A stretch of 64,000 nucleotides of DNA from Rhyacophila brunnea (GCA_022495005.1 JAGYXB010000010.1:124001-188000), one strand, 5' to 3'. Shown: positions 24,151 to 35,957, counted from the stretch's first letter. Translations and numbers: made by a program. The notes: generated by a model not told the origin, from the letters alone.

Positions 24151-25051
24151 AGTTTGGTTGAAAACAAAGCTTTTCACAATAGGATGAAAATAATGTATTT
24201 TCTATACTTGAGTCGCCTAGAGAGTCATAACTCACATTTTGCAATTTTGTTATTTTTTAGTTAAATATACCAAATGATTCTAAAGGCATTAACCTAAAAA
24301 TAATGGGGCAATAAAAGTCTTTTTAAACCATGTGAAAATCGTTGACAAAGTTGACTGTTGTTGTCATGAATTCATTGAATAATGTGAGTTCTGTCACCGA
24401 GGCCTTTCTATCCAATCAGGGAGCATCCATTTCTCATAGTGTCCTGTGTGTATCTGCAGCCTTAGTATTATAATAAATATATATTAAAAAAAATAATGAA
24501 AATCGACTCACTCACTCATTAATATTCAAGGGAGTTCAAAACTTTTCTTCTAATTACAAAAAACAGTGCTCTGGTGAGTTTTTTGCGATTTACTCTTGGC
24601 AACTCACTTATACTAAACTATAAATGAACTATATGGACGAGATACTTACTGTACTTTTGAAAAAAAAAATAGATTTAGACATTTTCATTTTTTTTAAATT
24701 TGACATCAGTAAAATTAAGCCACATTCAGTGATTTATCCCCATAAGGTTTAACTTTACTCTTGGCCACCTTCTGACCAAATTTGACTTTAGAAAGATTTT
24801 GAAAATATTTAATTTGTTGTCGTAGAGCCTCTTTAATTTAAATGAAATACCGTTATTATTATATCTACCGTATATATGAGATCACACCGCGGATGAAATG
24901 TTGTCATTATAATGCATACGTTGCTTAATTAGTAAATTAAATTGGCCGCAAACCGTATGAATGTTTGTCATTAAATATTTTCTATCATATTAGTATGTTC
25001 CTGACGTGTTAAGAATACCTATATGTGTGCAATAACGAAGAATTGATGGTA
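24151..25051. other. Unassigned AT-rich
   Basis: No feature recognised apart from ACTCACTCATTAATATT-type simple sequence. Confidence 0.4.
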
Positions 25052-25059
25052 TCAGGATG

Positions 25060-25248
25060 GGTACAGTTCGGAGTTTGGAGTTATGAGGAATACAGCGGAA
25101 AACACATTTTTAAAGTAGCCGATATAGTGGATGTTAGGTTAACCTAACCTTACCTAACCTAAACTAACCCAAACTAACAAATAATCCAGTATATCGGGTA
25201 TTTTAAAAATATGTTTCCCGCTGTATTCCTCATAAACCGAACTGTACC
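25060..25248. mobile_element. Foldback MITE with GGTACAG ends and 8 bp TSD
   Basis: A 189 bp element starting GGTACAGTTCGG and ending in its complement CCGAACTGTACC. The flanks carry a perfect 8 bp duplication TCAGGATG (25052-25059 and 25249-25256). The two arms (about 65 bp each) are near-perfect inverted copies containing ATGAGGAATACAGCGG. The centre is a (TTAGG)n-like tract around GGTTAACC. No coding capacity. An 8 bp duplication fits hAT-, P- or Merlin-like transposases. The superfamily cannot be settled from the ends alone. Confidence 0.88.
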
Positions 25249-25560
25249 TCAGGATGATACCTTGGAGGAATGGCGGATGAATTGTGTAGGACGCTACGGT
25301 GGTCAATGCACTTGCAACGTCTTACCTGAGCTGAGTCTTGGCAGAGAGTACAAAGTTTAAAAAATACGATTCTTGAAGCCCGATTATAGTTCCTGCCCCC
25401 CGGGGCTTGAAAGATTTGCACCAATAGCGGAGATTGGGAATCTCATTTCGGGGAAAAATACACTGATGCGTGTCGGTCCGGTGAGTATCTGAGGCAGCGG
25501 ATTAGCATGGAAATCAAAATAGGTAATGTGGCCGCTGTCTTGGTTACACTAAATTATTTT

Positions 25561-26028
25561 GGTTCTGTACGGTTATAAGGAATACACCCGGGGTGTAACC
25601 CTCAACTTCTCGAGAAAGCCAGCAATGAGTGTGTCGTTTCCTGTAGCGACAAAATCATTTGTCAATAACGTATCCAATCAATAAGTAGGTAAGTACCTAC
25701 TAGGCTAGAAGTCGGGCGTGTAATGGGCGTGTCGTTGGCCGTAGTGACAAAATCATTGATTTACTGGATTATTTATTAGGTTGGATTAGTTTAGGTTAGG
25801 TAAGGTTAAAAGGCCAATATACTGGGTTATAATCCAGTATATCAGTTTTTTTCAAAATGTGTTTGTCGCTGTATTCCCCATAACCGACTTGTGAAACTAC
25901 CTACTTATTGATTGGATACGTTATTGACAAATGATTTTGTCGCTACGGGAAACGACACACCCATTGCTGGCTTTCTTAAGAAGTTGAGGGCTACACCCCG
26001 GGTGTATTCCTTATAACCGAACTGTACC
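25561..26028. mobile_element. Longer foldback MITE, same family, 8 bp TSD
   Basis: A 468 bp palindromic element. The right end CCGAACTGTACC matches the 189 bp element; the left end GGTTCTGTACGGTTAT is slightly diverged. A perfect 8 bp duplication ATTATTTT flanks it (25553-25560 and 26029-26036). The arms are about 130 bp and share AGCGACAAAATCATTTGTCA. The core repeats the GGATTATTTATTAGG and TTAGG-like centre of the shorter member, so this may be an expanded version or a nested insertion. Non-coding: the 90-codon frame on the minus strand at 25905-26177 is only a read-through of one arm. Confidence 0.88.
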
Positions 26029-26089
26029 ATTATTTTTAACACTACAACAGGCCATGAGGTAGAATGACAGTTTGTAGTGTATTTAATAA

Positions 26090-26190
26090 TAGAAGAGAAA
26101 CAATCACATAAATATATTGTCACCTCACTGTGAATCAAACTCAGGGCATCCGGGTGTAAGGCCAGCGCTTTAGGCACTGGACTATGGGGG
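26090..26190 (-). mobile_element. tRNA-like SINE head, minus strand
   Basis: On the minus strand CATAGTCCAGTGCCTAAAGC (A-box like) precedes GCCCTGAGTTTGATTCACAG (B-box like). Adjacent body not recognised elsewhere. Confidence 0.4.
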
Positions 26191-26239
26191 TTGGGGGAGG
26201 ATTCGTATAATATACAATTTGTGTAATTTAAGATTTATA

Positions 26240-26665
26240 TATGGGTGCTTCACAATAAATATGGATCAAGACCAATTTTCATAAAATTCGATTTTGCTGT
26301 TCTCTCAGTGGCTAGATAAAATAGGTTTCTATATTATGTATTAATATCACAATCGTAGCCCTACAATTTTCCGCATAAATGGCAATAATAGTATTGATAA
26401 GACGTTAAATTGAATGGGAATCAAGTCCATTTTGACAGTTCCGTCAGCAGTATAAAGAGGTAGATTTGCTAACATTAATTTGTTAATATCAATAAAGTTT
26501 GAATATACTATATTAATATGTTTCGACTATTTATTTAAATTGATCCATGTACTATCAAAATATACAGTGAAAACATTCCTGAATTTAAAAAAATGAGTTT
26601 CAGCTTTAGGTGCAAATATATCATGTTCCATTTTGATGTACTTGATCCATAATTATCCACCCATA
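26240..26665. mobile_element. TA-flanked MITE with TGGGTG ends, copy 1
   Basis: About 425 bp. The left end (TA)TGGGTGCTTCACAAT and the right end ATTATCCACCCA(TA) are inverted relatives, followed inward by ATGGATCAAG in both. The TA borders suggest Tc1/mariner-type mobilisation. It is homologous, in opposite orientation, to 41172-41792 (shared AATAGTATTGATAAGACGT and TTTTGACAGTTCC). Non-coding. Confidence 0.65.
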
Positions 26666-26669
26666 TAAC

Positions 26670-27600
26670 GATTGTTACGTTCTTAATTTCTGTGTTTATT
26701 TATTTAATAAAAAAATGGTTTATTACATTTTTCAATAATTATGGTACCTACAATTATTCAAATTATTGTATACATATATTTATGATGATGATGATATCAT
26801 GTAATATATTATTATATATATGTGTAAGGCTTATATTTTTATATGCGAAAGGAAGTTTTATAAAGAAACTACTACCTAGTCATTCTATTTCGCTACAAGT
26901 TTATTGGCTCATTCTTTCTGACGTCCGTTCAATATAAAGGCACATCCCTGACATTATAATATATTATATCACTAATGATATAAAATTTAAATGATTTAAT
27001 TGAATTCGACTCGTTTCCATCTTCACAGGTTCCCAACACATGGCTGTAGTTTTAGATGGTCGCTAACCAAATAGTACATGGAAAACAATTTGACTAACAG
27101 ACTATCGAATTGCACTTTCCCATGGCTGACTTTCACATTTAGATTTATTTATTTAATGTAAAATTTATAATACTCGAGAGAAAAAGGTCAAATTTTCTTA
27201 CATTCTGTTTCAAACAATAAAAAAGTGGCGAGCGACGCAATTTTTTTTTGCTGTATATTTATTTACCTTGAACAAAAAATAAACAAGCAATTATACTGAA
27301 ATTTAAAGTATCTACAATTCTATCCTTTGAATTATAGTAGAAACATAATATCTTCATCAATACATTAACGGGGGTAAAAATACACCTGAAAGTCCGGGAA
27401 GAAGCATAATTCTGCAGTTAGCTGTTGACATGGCCGTAGCCAAGATAAGGCTATATAGCAGTATGCGTCTTTTAGCTTGGAAACCGCTGAGCTAGTGGAT
27501 GATGATTATGTTTGTACTTTCCTTTTTTATGTCTAAAAAGCCATTAGTTGATACTTATCCTTCGAATACTTCACCTCTTTTTATAAAACTGCTTTGTAGT
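26670..27600. other. Unassigned AT-rich
   Basis: No gene or repeat recognised. Confidence 0.4.
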
Positions 27601-28236
27601 GTAGCTGTCAGTATATTATTGTATTGTCAGTATAGTATATTATTATAAATATCTATTTTTAATGTATCAAATTATTCGACCGCAATAATAAATTCCCAAG
27701 GACTCATATTCCGGTAAACAACTCTTTACCTGAGTCAGCAGATTGATTGGCGATATTGAATACGGTATCGCAATGGAAAATTAGTCTAATATTCATTTCC
27801 ATAGTATCATATTATATTATGACTGTAATAATAAATAAAATTCACAGCTACTCGTATTTAAACCGACTCGTTCAATATAATTATGTACTAGAATATAATG
27901 TTTATGTATTACTTTCGACTGTATAAATTACGAATAATGATTTATCAAATGTCACTTGAATATACGTTTCCAGTCTGTTACCATCGCAGTCTCTATATCG
28001 CTTTGCCCAACATCTGATTGTACCAAGATGCGGACCTCGGATCCGTACCTATCATAAGTTTAGTATTGTAGCATAACTGCTGTAACATACTATTGTACCA
28101 ACCGTTACGCCCAATAAAACTCGCTCCTGCATACATCTTTGACTTCTTCATCATCATCCTTGAATCCCAAATTGGTGACCCCAACGTCATCCGTCATCCG
28201 TCATCCTCAACATCATAACCCACACATCGAACACAA
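27601..28236 (+). repeat. LTR-like repeat, copy 2, with primer-site-like motif
   Basis: Homologous to 4077-4675 over nearly its full length. After AATAAAACTCGCTCCTGCAT it reaches CAAATTGGTGACCCCAACG, where TGGTGACCCC (from 28173) looks like the tRNA primer-binding start after an LTR in Ty3/gypsy-type elements. A tandem GTCATCC repeat follows. No gag or pol remains downstream. Confidence 0.5.
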
Positions 28237-28744
28237 CAGTGGTGACCTCTCCATCATCAGAAGGACAACACCTACAGTAGTACATTTAATTCGTTTAAAT
28301 ATTGCGCGGGTAATGGTTTAATTGCATTATTTTGATTGACTATTAAAACTAATATAAGATTTATTTTTAATAATTATGTTGACTACTGTGAACACGTCTT
28401 TAGTATGTGCGGCTCGCCGTACCGTAGCGTTGATAAAACGCCTCTGAGACTGTCCATATGAGCGCGGATTCCCAATGCAATCAATAGGCACCTCCCTCGG
28501 ACGCCCCCGCGAGCCACTAACCCCATTTGACCCCCCACCCCTTCCACACGTGTTACATACAAAATAAACGTATTGTTCTGAGGAATGTATTGTAAAACTT
28601 TATGGTATAACTACAAAGATGTTGGACGTAACCATTTATTTCAGTTTAGAAATTGGTAGGTATTATAATAATATAAACATGTGGTTTATCTCCATAATTT
28701 CTTTTATTGTTTTAACTGTAAAACGCTAATTTTTTTAGCACTTA
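28237..28744. other. Unassigned; GC-elevated block 28390-28560
   Basis: The block TGCGGCTCGCCGTACCG ... CCCCACCCCTTCCACACG stands out against AT-rich flanks and is not repeated in the window. No frame recognised. Confidence 0.35.
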
Positions 28745-29205
28745 TTCATTCCACTTGGTCCACTTGGAATGGTCTCGTCCACCTCAAAGGGACATTTTCA
28801 ACTGAATAATCTTTATAAAACAGGCATTTATCAAAACAAATTCAAAAGGCGACACAAATAATCCAATATATTGTATTTTCCGCCCAATAATACTTCAATT
28901 TGTCAATAATAATTAAATAAAAAAAAATGAAATTGGATATTCATATTTCATACTACAAAATATTCTAAATTATTAACATAAAACAAAATATGAAGCAACA
29001 AGCACTTACAATATCATTTCAAGAAATCACCAAACAATTTTTTATGATTGATCAATATTTAATAACACAACCATTTGAATAATAATCCATTTATAAAATT
29101 TACAATAAAAATAAACAATATTCCCACTTGATGGACAAACGAATATACTTAAACGAAAAAAAAAATATGAGTCAAAAATAAGGTCCAGATTTATATATTA
29201 AAAGT
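28745..29205. repeat. Interspersed repeat, CATAAAACAAAATATGAAGCA family
   Basis: Blocks shared with 57720-58165 and 42795-42945: CATAAAACAAAATATGAAGC, ACTTACAATA, TTTATGATT..TCAATATTTA, ACAATAAAAATAAACA. Also shared with the first of these: AGGGACATTTTCAACTGAAT and CGCCCAATAATAC. AT-rich and non-coding. Orientation and ends undetermined. Confidence 0.5.
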
Positions 29206-29794
29206 GGACTAAGTACTTAAAAAAATTTGCGTTTTAACAAATTAAATCAATATTAAATGAACACGTGGGTTACAACTTTAATACAACTAAAGGGAGTCAT
29301 ATGATTTTTGTTTGTATTACAATACTTGAAAGCGATTCCATAAAAATAGTATGTTTAAATGTCTTAGCTATAGATAGAAATATAATATTCTCTTCGTTGA
29401 CGCACTGGAGGGTGGCGGATAAACACTTTTGTGTGCTTCATTATTAGGGGTCGTCCATATATGATGTCCCAAAATAATCCAATGATTTGTGATAAAAGGA
29501 ATAAAGATTTGTAAAAAACACAACTTTTTTCTGAGAATTTGTTTCTGGGGGAGTGGATAAGAGGAAAAACAAAAATTGACGATGTCGGGTGGGGCGTGGC
29601 CTTAAAATTCGGATTGTTCATCTAAATATTTTGTACAGATATTGTTTGGTGCACTTTGCTTCCTACATAATTATGCACACTTATTGATACGGTTTGTCTT
29701 TTCGCATGCAGTTAAAGCTACATTTTTTCCATTTTAACGTGAATGCTTTGGTTTCGATATAAATCGAGCATACTTATTGTTTGTGTTGGTCAAT

Positions 29795-29965
29795 GCATGA
29801 TTGTGGTAATTAATACATGACAAGGTTTGATTGAATTTTAAAAAGTAATCAGCACCATGTGCAATTTGTATTCTTAGTTCAATGAAAACAAATAAGTATG
29901 AGTGACGAAGTTTAGTGTGCACTATTTATGTTGGATATTTACAGCCTACCTCCACCCTTCGCCAC
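29795..29965 (+). repeat. Family B repeat, single copy
   Basis: Contains GACGAAGTTTAGTGTGCAC and GCCTACCTCCACCCTTCGCC, plus strand. Abuts AT-rich unassigned sequence on the right. Confidence 0.65.
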
Positions 29966-30060
29966 TGGTGAGTACGCATAGTGTCTGAAGATTACTCGAA
30001 TAGAGAGAGATAAATATAATTTAAATTCAAATTAGTGTTCGATAGTAGGTATGTATTCAT

Positions 30061-30572
30061 TTTACCACGTTTTTATTAGCTCATATTCTTGTTTGTCCAT
30101 TACAATTTTTTTCTTGTTTGTCCAAATCTTGCAATCGATTTTTAACTAACTTCCTGTTTTTTCTTTTTTATTTGTTTAGTTATTGAGACATTTTAAACTT
30201 TTAGAATATATCAGAACACGATGACAAAGCATAATTTTAATACTTTTAGCCATCTTTAAGCAGAATTGAATTCATTTTCAGTTAATTCTGTTTTGTATGG
30301 AAAGTTATTTCGGAATAAATCCGTAAAAAGTAAAACACTATTATTGGTAGCTAAAGGGGTTCTAGCAACTAAATTATTAATATATACGTGCGTTACTATA
30401 GAAATCAATATGAAATGCCAAAATGACATTTCAGTATTCTATATTTATTCAGTATTTCTATCAAGTATAAAAAAAAGTATTTATTAATACATAGAATTGT
30501 CAAGTTTATATGATTCAACAGAATTAAAAACGTGGTACCTATATAAAAAGTTCTTTTTATCTTGTAATTATT
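30061..30572 (+). mobile_element. Family A repeat, copy 6
   Basis: From TTTACCACGTTTTTATTAGC to TTTTTATCTTGTAATTATT, long subtype. Supplies the uninterrupted ATACATAGAATTGTCAAG site that dates the hAT-like insertion in copy 2. Confidence 0.75.
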
Positions 30573-30984
30573 TAAAACTATTGTTCTTCATTTAAAAAAA
30601 GCTTTCGCTAGAAATATAGTGGGAAGCTTTGGTGTTACAATAAAATGAAATGAGGGAATAGAAGGAATAAATAAATAAAAAATGTCTTAGGATGAAGAAG
30701 AAGAAGTGATGGAAGGGCGGCATAATGAGGAGCCGCCCGATCGCCGATGGACATTGAGTAATTCTCCGCCTACAGCTTTATACGAGGTCTTTTTTAGAAT
30801 CCCACTGACGAATAAAATAAAATATTAGCGTATATTTTGATAGTTACGAATAGCTGGCTGGCTGAAATATTTTGTACAATAATTTATTTATTTATTTATC
30901 AGCAGTGCATGCACATTAACATATAAATTAAATACTTAGTGTACATAGACAAGAGGCTTTCGAGATATTCTTCTTCTTCTTCTT

Positions 30985-31080
30985 CGGCCATATCCGCCCC
31001 TTAATCGGAGCATATGGACACCACGCGGCGCCTCCAAGAATCCCTGTCCCTCGCCAGTCTTCTTGCTTCGTTCTATTTAT
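30985..31080 (-). pseudogene. LINE 3' fragment (ASDRDSWRRR type)
   Basis: Complement encodes ARRLARDRDSWRRRVVSICS followed by an A/G-rich tail seen as TTCTTCTTCTTCTTC at 30970-30985. Near-duplicate of the start of 31131-31410. Confidence 0.6.
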
Positions 31081-31130
31081 AATTATAAAGAAAATACCCT
31101 TCTACATCGAATGACATTATTTATTATTCT

Positions 31131-31412
31131 TCGTTCTCTGGCCATATCCGCCCCTTAACTGGAGTATATGGACACCATGCGGCGCCTCCAAGAATCCCTG
31201 TCGCTCGCCAGTCGTCTTGTTTCATTGCAGGTCAAACCAGCATCCCGTAGCTCCACCGTATACACTCTATGTATAGTATTTAGCGGCCTTCCAGGACGCC
31301 AGAATCTGGTCGGCTCGAAGAACAGGCAAACCAGGTTGAGGTTCTCTTCTGGCATACGCAGCACGGGGTCGAGCCAGGTCCAACGTCGCCTCTTCTATAT
31401 ACTATGAAGATA
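31131..31412 (-). pseudogene. LINE C-terminal fragment (ASDRDSWRRR type)
   Basis: Minus strand: LDPVLRMPEENLNLVCLFFE, RPGRPLNTIHRVYTVELRDA, GLTCNETRRLASDRDSWRRR. The final part is the A.DR..W+..V tail typical of LINE reverse-transcriptase proteins. Truncated at both ends. It lies some 50 bp right of a second copy of the same tail. Confidence 0.7.
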
Positions 31413-32139
31413 TTATCCTGTGCTGATCATAATACCAATGAAAAGGTTTTGAGACAAGACAACTTATAGTCATTTTTATAGCCTAGAAAAGCCATATCAA
31501 TATATTTTGTAAAATAATGGGCGAGAGCCGGGCGTCGTTGGTAATTAATGTAATTAATATTCCTTGATTTAATACACAAAAACTGATAGTCAATAATAGC
31601 GCAATTTGATAAGCGTTTTATGTAAGACCTACTAGTTTAAAATTGTCGTAATTAGGTAGGAGGCTTGTAGCATAATTGTTAAAACGTAGCACGGGCTCGA
31701 AGCACGGGTTAAAAACACGTCGAGTTTCGTATTTTTTTTTTTAAATATGATTTTTTCTAGTGGGTACCTATAATATCTGCGGTTTTTTCAAATGATGAAT
31801 GTTAAATATATGGAATGTTACATTCTCAAAATCTTGTGAATTATTCATTTGAATAAAAGAAATGGTTTATTTAAAATAATAATTATTTGTTAAATGAAAA
31901 ATGGTTTGCATCCGTTAGTAAATGCCCTGAAATTGGCCTTCGACCCTAATACAGAAGACATTGGACTGCGGACGAAAGAAATATGTTCCCGGTGACGAAT
32001 GACGCTATTATTTATTGTCTTTTATTTTATTTTCTGTATCTTATTGTATCGTATCGTATCGGAGCAATTGCGATATTTGCTTGGCTAATGTTTGCAGACA
32101 ATTCGCCCACATAGAGAATTTTCCAGAGCAGTAAGACAC

Positions 32140-32268
32140 TTTTTCTACGACCATGCCCGACCCTTAGTTGGAGCATAATAATGAACACCACACGATGCTT
32201 CTGAGTATTAATGGAGCTCGGCAGTCTTCTTGCATTTCTCAAGTTATGCCAGCATCCTGTAGATGGTT
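32140..32268 (-). pseudogene. LINE 3' fragment (ASDRDSWRRR type), decayed
   Basis: Complement of GACCCTTAGTTGGAGCATAA, ACACCACACGATGCTTCTGA and GCCAGCATCCTGTAG parallels the 31131 copy with many changes. No frame remains. Confidence 0.5.
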
Positions 32269-32399
32269 ACATGTAAATTGTACGTAAAACATTTTACCGT
32301 GGCACAGTTCACCGTGAGCTTTTTTATCGAAAAGAAATGACCTATAGTATACGGTCTCCAATTTTATTAGATTCAATAATTATGAACATTAATTCAATT

Positions 32400-32572
32400 G
32401 TCATCTATTATTGTTTGGTTTAGGCAGGTTTTAATTACCAATTAATAAACTAACCAACAACATCTGTAAATTGTAGTCTTAGTTTAATAAAAACAAATAC
32501 GTATGACTAGCAAAGTTTAGTGTGCACTATTTATGGCGGATCTTAACAGCCACCTCCACCCTTTGCTATTGC
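32400..32572 (+). repeat. Family B repeat, single copy
   Basis: Contains TTGTTTGGTTTAGGCAGG, GCAAAGTTTAGTGTGCACT and CTTAACAGCCACCTCCACCC. It separates two parts of the TTAGG-centred element copy 2. Confidence 0.65.
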
Positions 32573-32574
32573 AG

Positions 32575-32932
32575 TGTACTATACGGTCTCCAATTTTATT
32601 AGATTCAATATGAACATTTATTCAATTTTCATAGCTGATTTCGGCAAAATTCATGAATTCTAGAATGAAAACCTAACCTAACCTAACAAATAATCTAGTA
32701 TGTCGGCTATTTTCAAAATTTATTTGCTGCTGGCTCCCTGCAAAGTGTAAACCAACAAGAACCGTGTTTTATTTAGACATGAATTTTATCTCAGTACCAT
32801 ACGACGCAAAGAGGTTGGACGGTTTTTAATATATGGCCATATATTTCCGATACAATATTTCATGGTGAGGTGTGACACGGCGAACTGCATACGTACAAGT
32901 ATCCGGATACGCCTGTAGATGGGACTAGGATT
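32575..32932. mobile_element. Non-autonomous element with TTAGG-like centre, copy 2
   Basis: Paralogue of 54950-55432. It shares TATTAGATTCAATATGAAC, a CCTAACCTAACCTAAC tract (32673-32688), GCAAAGTGTAAACC and GAGGTTGGACGGTTTTT. Its apparent left end abuts a family B repeat copy (32400-32570). A further piece with CACCGTGGCACAGTTCACCG and the same TATTAGATTCAAT block lies at 32293-32400, as if the family B copy had inserted into this element and split it. Confidence 0.6.
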
Positions 32933-33063
32933 ATAATTAAATGATGGAAAGTGTATTTTAAAACAAAAAAACCACCACACTGCAATGTTCGGATTCCATT
33001 TTTACTTCAATGGATTATTTTTGAGTAAGCTGTATGTATGTAATATTATATTTATATACATAT

Positions 33064-33475
33064 CATTTGAAGGTTTTGGACCCTAAGTAAAAGAGAAATC
33101 CAGAAACTTAGAGTAGCACAGCGTGGTATGGAGAGGTGCATGCTGGGCATAAAGCGAAAGGATAAAAAGCGGAGTGATTGGATAAGAAAACAGATAAGGG
33201 TTTGCAATGTAATAGAGTTCGCTAAAACTCTCAAATAGAAATGGGCTGGACACATACCTCGAAGAAAGGTCAATCTCTGGACAAATTTAGTCATCCAGTA
33301 GTACCCAAGAGGTACAAAACGTCCGCAAGGTAGACTTAGAGAGCGCTGGATCGATGGAATGGTTAAGTTATGTGGAAGTACGTGGCAACACAACGCACGG
33401 GACCAAGTAAAATGGAATCAGCTTAGAAGAGAGACCGTCATCCAGCAGTGGATAGATTCAGGCTGATGATGATGA
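33064..33475 (+). pseudogene. LINE RT C-terminus, same family, plus strand
   Basis: Reads TLSKREIQKLRVAQRGMERC, DWIRKQIRVCNVIEFAK, KWAGHIPRRKVNLWTNLV, TKRPQGRLRERWIDGM and finally QQWIDSG with stop TGA, then (TGA)n. One stop falls just before KWAGH and another before YPRGTKR. The best-ordered copy of this LINE tail. The minus-strand frame at 33052-33393 is its shadow. Confidence 0.8.
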
Positions 33476-34489
33476 TATAAAAATCAGTAGCAAAAACTCC
33501 ATACAAGGCTATTATTTAAAATTTACCTTCTTTCGAAAATAAATCTCTATTGATGGGTTTAAATATTAATTTCATTATTTTAAATCCTAAAAAAATATAT
33601 AATTTGCCAACGACATCTGTCTGTAGGTGTATGTATTATAAACTGATTATCCGCTTGCCTAAACAGACCGACACTTAAATGGCACTAATTGATACGTGTC
33701 GAAAAAATTCACGCATAGAACACATACATACTATTTCACACTCATTGTAAAAAACACACTCACAATGTCAAAAATAGTGTCATACTATCACATTCCTTGA
33801 GGCTGTAGATATTTTAGCCTAACATGCTTGTTTTAGGCGCGATTTCTATAATGCACCTTTTGCCACGAACATATTGTAATAATATTATATACTATTTATT
33901 TATTCTGCAATGGTGTTGCATGGCTGCCATCATCACAAGGTTTGTCTTCGAGAAATTTTGTTTGGGAAATTTGTCCAAATATCCAAATCTTTCGTTCAGT
34001 ATACAATTAAGAAATTGTATGACCGTGGACGAATTGTATTAAAATCATTACTATAGTCCCCCGGGCTCTAGCGGGTACAGGCGAGCACGTACGCGGCCAA
34101 GAGAACGTGTAGGTAACCCCTTAGAGACCGCGCAGCTATGTACAGAGAATGCGATTGACAAATTGTTGGCGTTTGGCACGTATTGAAAACGAATTGAATC
34201 TTTGATAAGCCTGTCTTTCCGTTGATTAATTGTTTAGACCGTTTTGATGTATTGTGTATGTACAATTTATTAAAAAAGTTCTTCTTCTTTTGACCATATC
34301 CAATCGTAATAGGATCATATTATTATGGTCATCCACAGTGTGAAGGTTTGTGTTAACAGACTTTTGTATGTTAATAAATATATTTAAAAAATAGGTTGAA
34401 GTTTTCGAGATGTGGCTGGATGTACACATCCTCAAAATTCCTTGGACTAACCGGGTGACAAAATAAATGTTGAAGTTCCCAATTGATTG
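33476..34489. other. Unassigned
   Basis: 34060-34140 is GC-richer (CCCCCGGGCTCTAGCGGG). 34285-34350 weakly resembles the start of the ASDRDSWRRR-type LINE tails. Nothing firm. Confidence 0.35.
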
Positions 34490-34753
34490 GAAAATGACTG
34501 AGAAATTCTGCGTAATGTCAAAAGCAGAAAGCTACAGTACCTCGGCCATATTATGAGAGGATAAAACCACAGCATTACCTAACTAGTAATTCTTGTTAAG
34601 ATCAACACTGTAAGCGCAGTGGAGGACGACGCCGCATTTCGTGGATTAAGAATCTCCATGATTGGTACGAGTGCAGGTCAGATATAGACGAATCTAAGAT
34701 TGTCCTGATAGTGGCCGTCTTCTGGTAAGGGATGGCACAAGAAGAAGAAGAAA
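34490..34753 (+). pseudogene. LINE C-terminal fragment (KLQYLGHIMRG)
   Basis: Reads VKSRKLQYLGHIMRG, then KRSGGRRRISWIKNLHDWYE, and ends with GMAQEEEEI, a (GAA)n tail. The order (R+LQYLGH..R, GRRR.SWL+NLRDW) is a known C-terminal signature of insect LINEs. Stops break it. A SINE 1 body follows directly. Confidence 0.7.
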
Positions 34754-34864
34754 TTAGTTGAGCAAGTGGCGAACATTCATTTCTAGTAAAAACAAAAAAA
34801 GTTAATACAAATCTAATTATGTGGAGGCCCATAGGATCTAATTAGGATCAGAGATGATCAAAAA
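34754..34864 (+). mobile_element. SINE family 1, body only
   Basis: Matches the 3' body (TTGAGCAAGTGGCGAACATT, GTGGAGGCCCATAGGATC). The tRNA-like head is missing. It starts directly after a (GAA)n tail of a LINE fragment (34490-34753). Confidence 0.7.
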
Positions 34865-34984
34865 AATTCTCATTCAAAAACAGTAATCGAGTTTGATAAT
34901 TCCATGTAGAAATTGTTAAATACAATACCTTACCGTATGCTCGAGATCGAGAGGTTTAAAAAAATACTATTTTATGTAATACAA

Positions 34985-35147
34985 TTACTTTATGCAGTCA
35001 TCAAATGTTTAAAATAAATATAAAGGATAATAAGGCTTCAAAATTATATAAATAGATTATTTATAACGTTTAAGGAATGTCCAGGATCATGCTTTGAAAA
35101 TAGCATAAAACCTCCATTTTGACCTACGCGGCGCACGTCCCCACTTA
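34985..35147. repeat. Half copy of the 42507-42760 foldback element
   Basis: Matches the spacer and right arm: CATCAAATGTTTAAAATAAA, AATATAAAGGATAATAAGGC, GAATGTCCAGGATCATGC. The left arm is absent. Confidence 0.6.
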
Positions 35148-35664
35148 AGCATATTATTACTGAAGACAACTTTTGTTATTTAAAAAAAAAAAACAGTTAT
35201 GTATTAGAATAAAACGTTATTTTCCTCTCCTTCTAAAATGGCTTCATTTATAATAATAAGGCGCAATTTAACGAGTTATTTAGTTTAATATAATTATAAA
35301 TTCAAAATATCGATTGCCAGTGGTGTCCCAATCACTTTGAAAACAATCTCCAAACTCTCGTAATAATTCTCAATAAACAAAACGACTGAAATAATATGCA
35401 TTCCTTTTATAGGCCAGTCAAAACAGCGTCGATCCAGCATCGCACTGTTCTTTGTATGGGCTGTATGTTTAGCAGGGGAAGTATAAAGAAGTGAAAAAAA
35501 CGTATTCTTGAAAGTCGACGCGGCCCACGTGGGGTGGAGATTTCAACCGGAGCCGCCTCCATGTGGATGCCGGAGTGCCATCACTCAGGGTGACCAGATT
35601 ATTAGATCTATACTCACTTGATAATATTATGGTGACTTCGTTAATAAAGCTTGCTATTTCTATG

Positions 35665-35957
35665 ATGTTGTATTATATTTATTTGTTTAATAAAATAAAA
35701 CACTGTGGACATAAAAAATCTAAATTCAAGACGTACACAACATGAGATTTACATTATAACAAATATTACCCTCACAAGAGAGAAGAAAAGAATATATAAA
35801 ATATGAATAATAATAATAAATTTCGAATATAAAATACATAGCACGTCACCGAAAATATATACGTCTTTGCGGTGCGCATTGACTAGTCTTGCACCATCCC
35901 CCGTTAATGGTGCCTTATAGGCTTGACACGATGAAACGGTTCCGATCCAGAACTTTT
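35665..35957 (-). mobile_element. LINE 3' end, second subfamily, copy 2
   Basis: Same blocks as 1850-2232 (AAATTCAAGACGTACACAAC, ATGGTGCCTTATAGGCTTG, AACGGTTCCGATCCAGAAC). Both copies break off at the same CCGATCCAGAA, which suggests a shared 5' truncation point or a common non-autonomous derivative. Confidence 0.6.

Noticed and set aside
25905..26177. 90-codon minus frame
   Set aside because: It runs through one arm of a foldback element into a tRNA-like repeat; no protein signal.
33052..33393. 113-codon minus-strand frame
   Set aside because: Antisense shadow of the plus-strand LINE tail, whose motifs (KWAGH, RERWIDGM, QQWIDSG) are clear.
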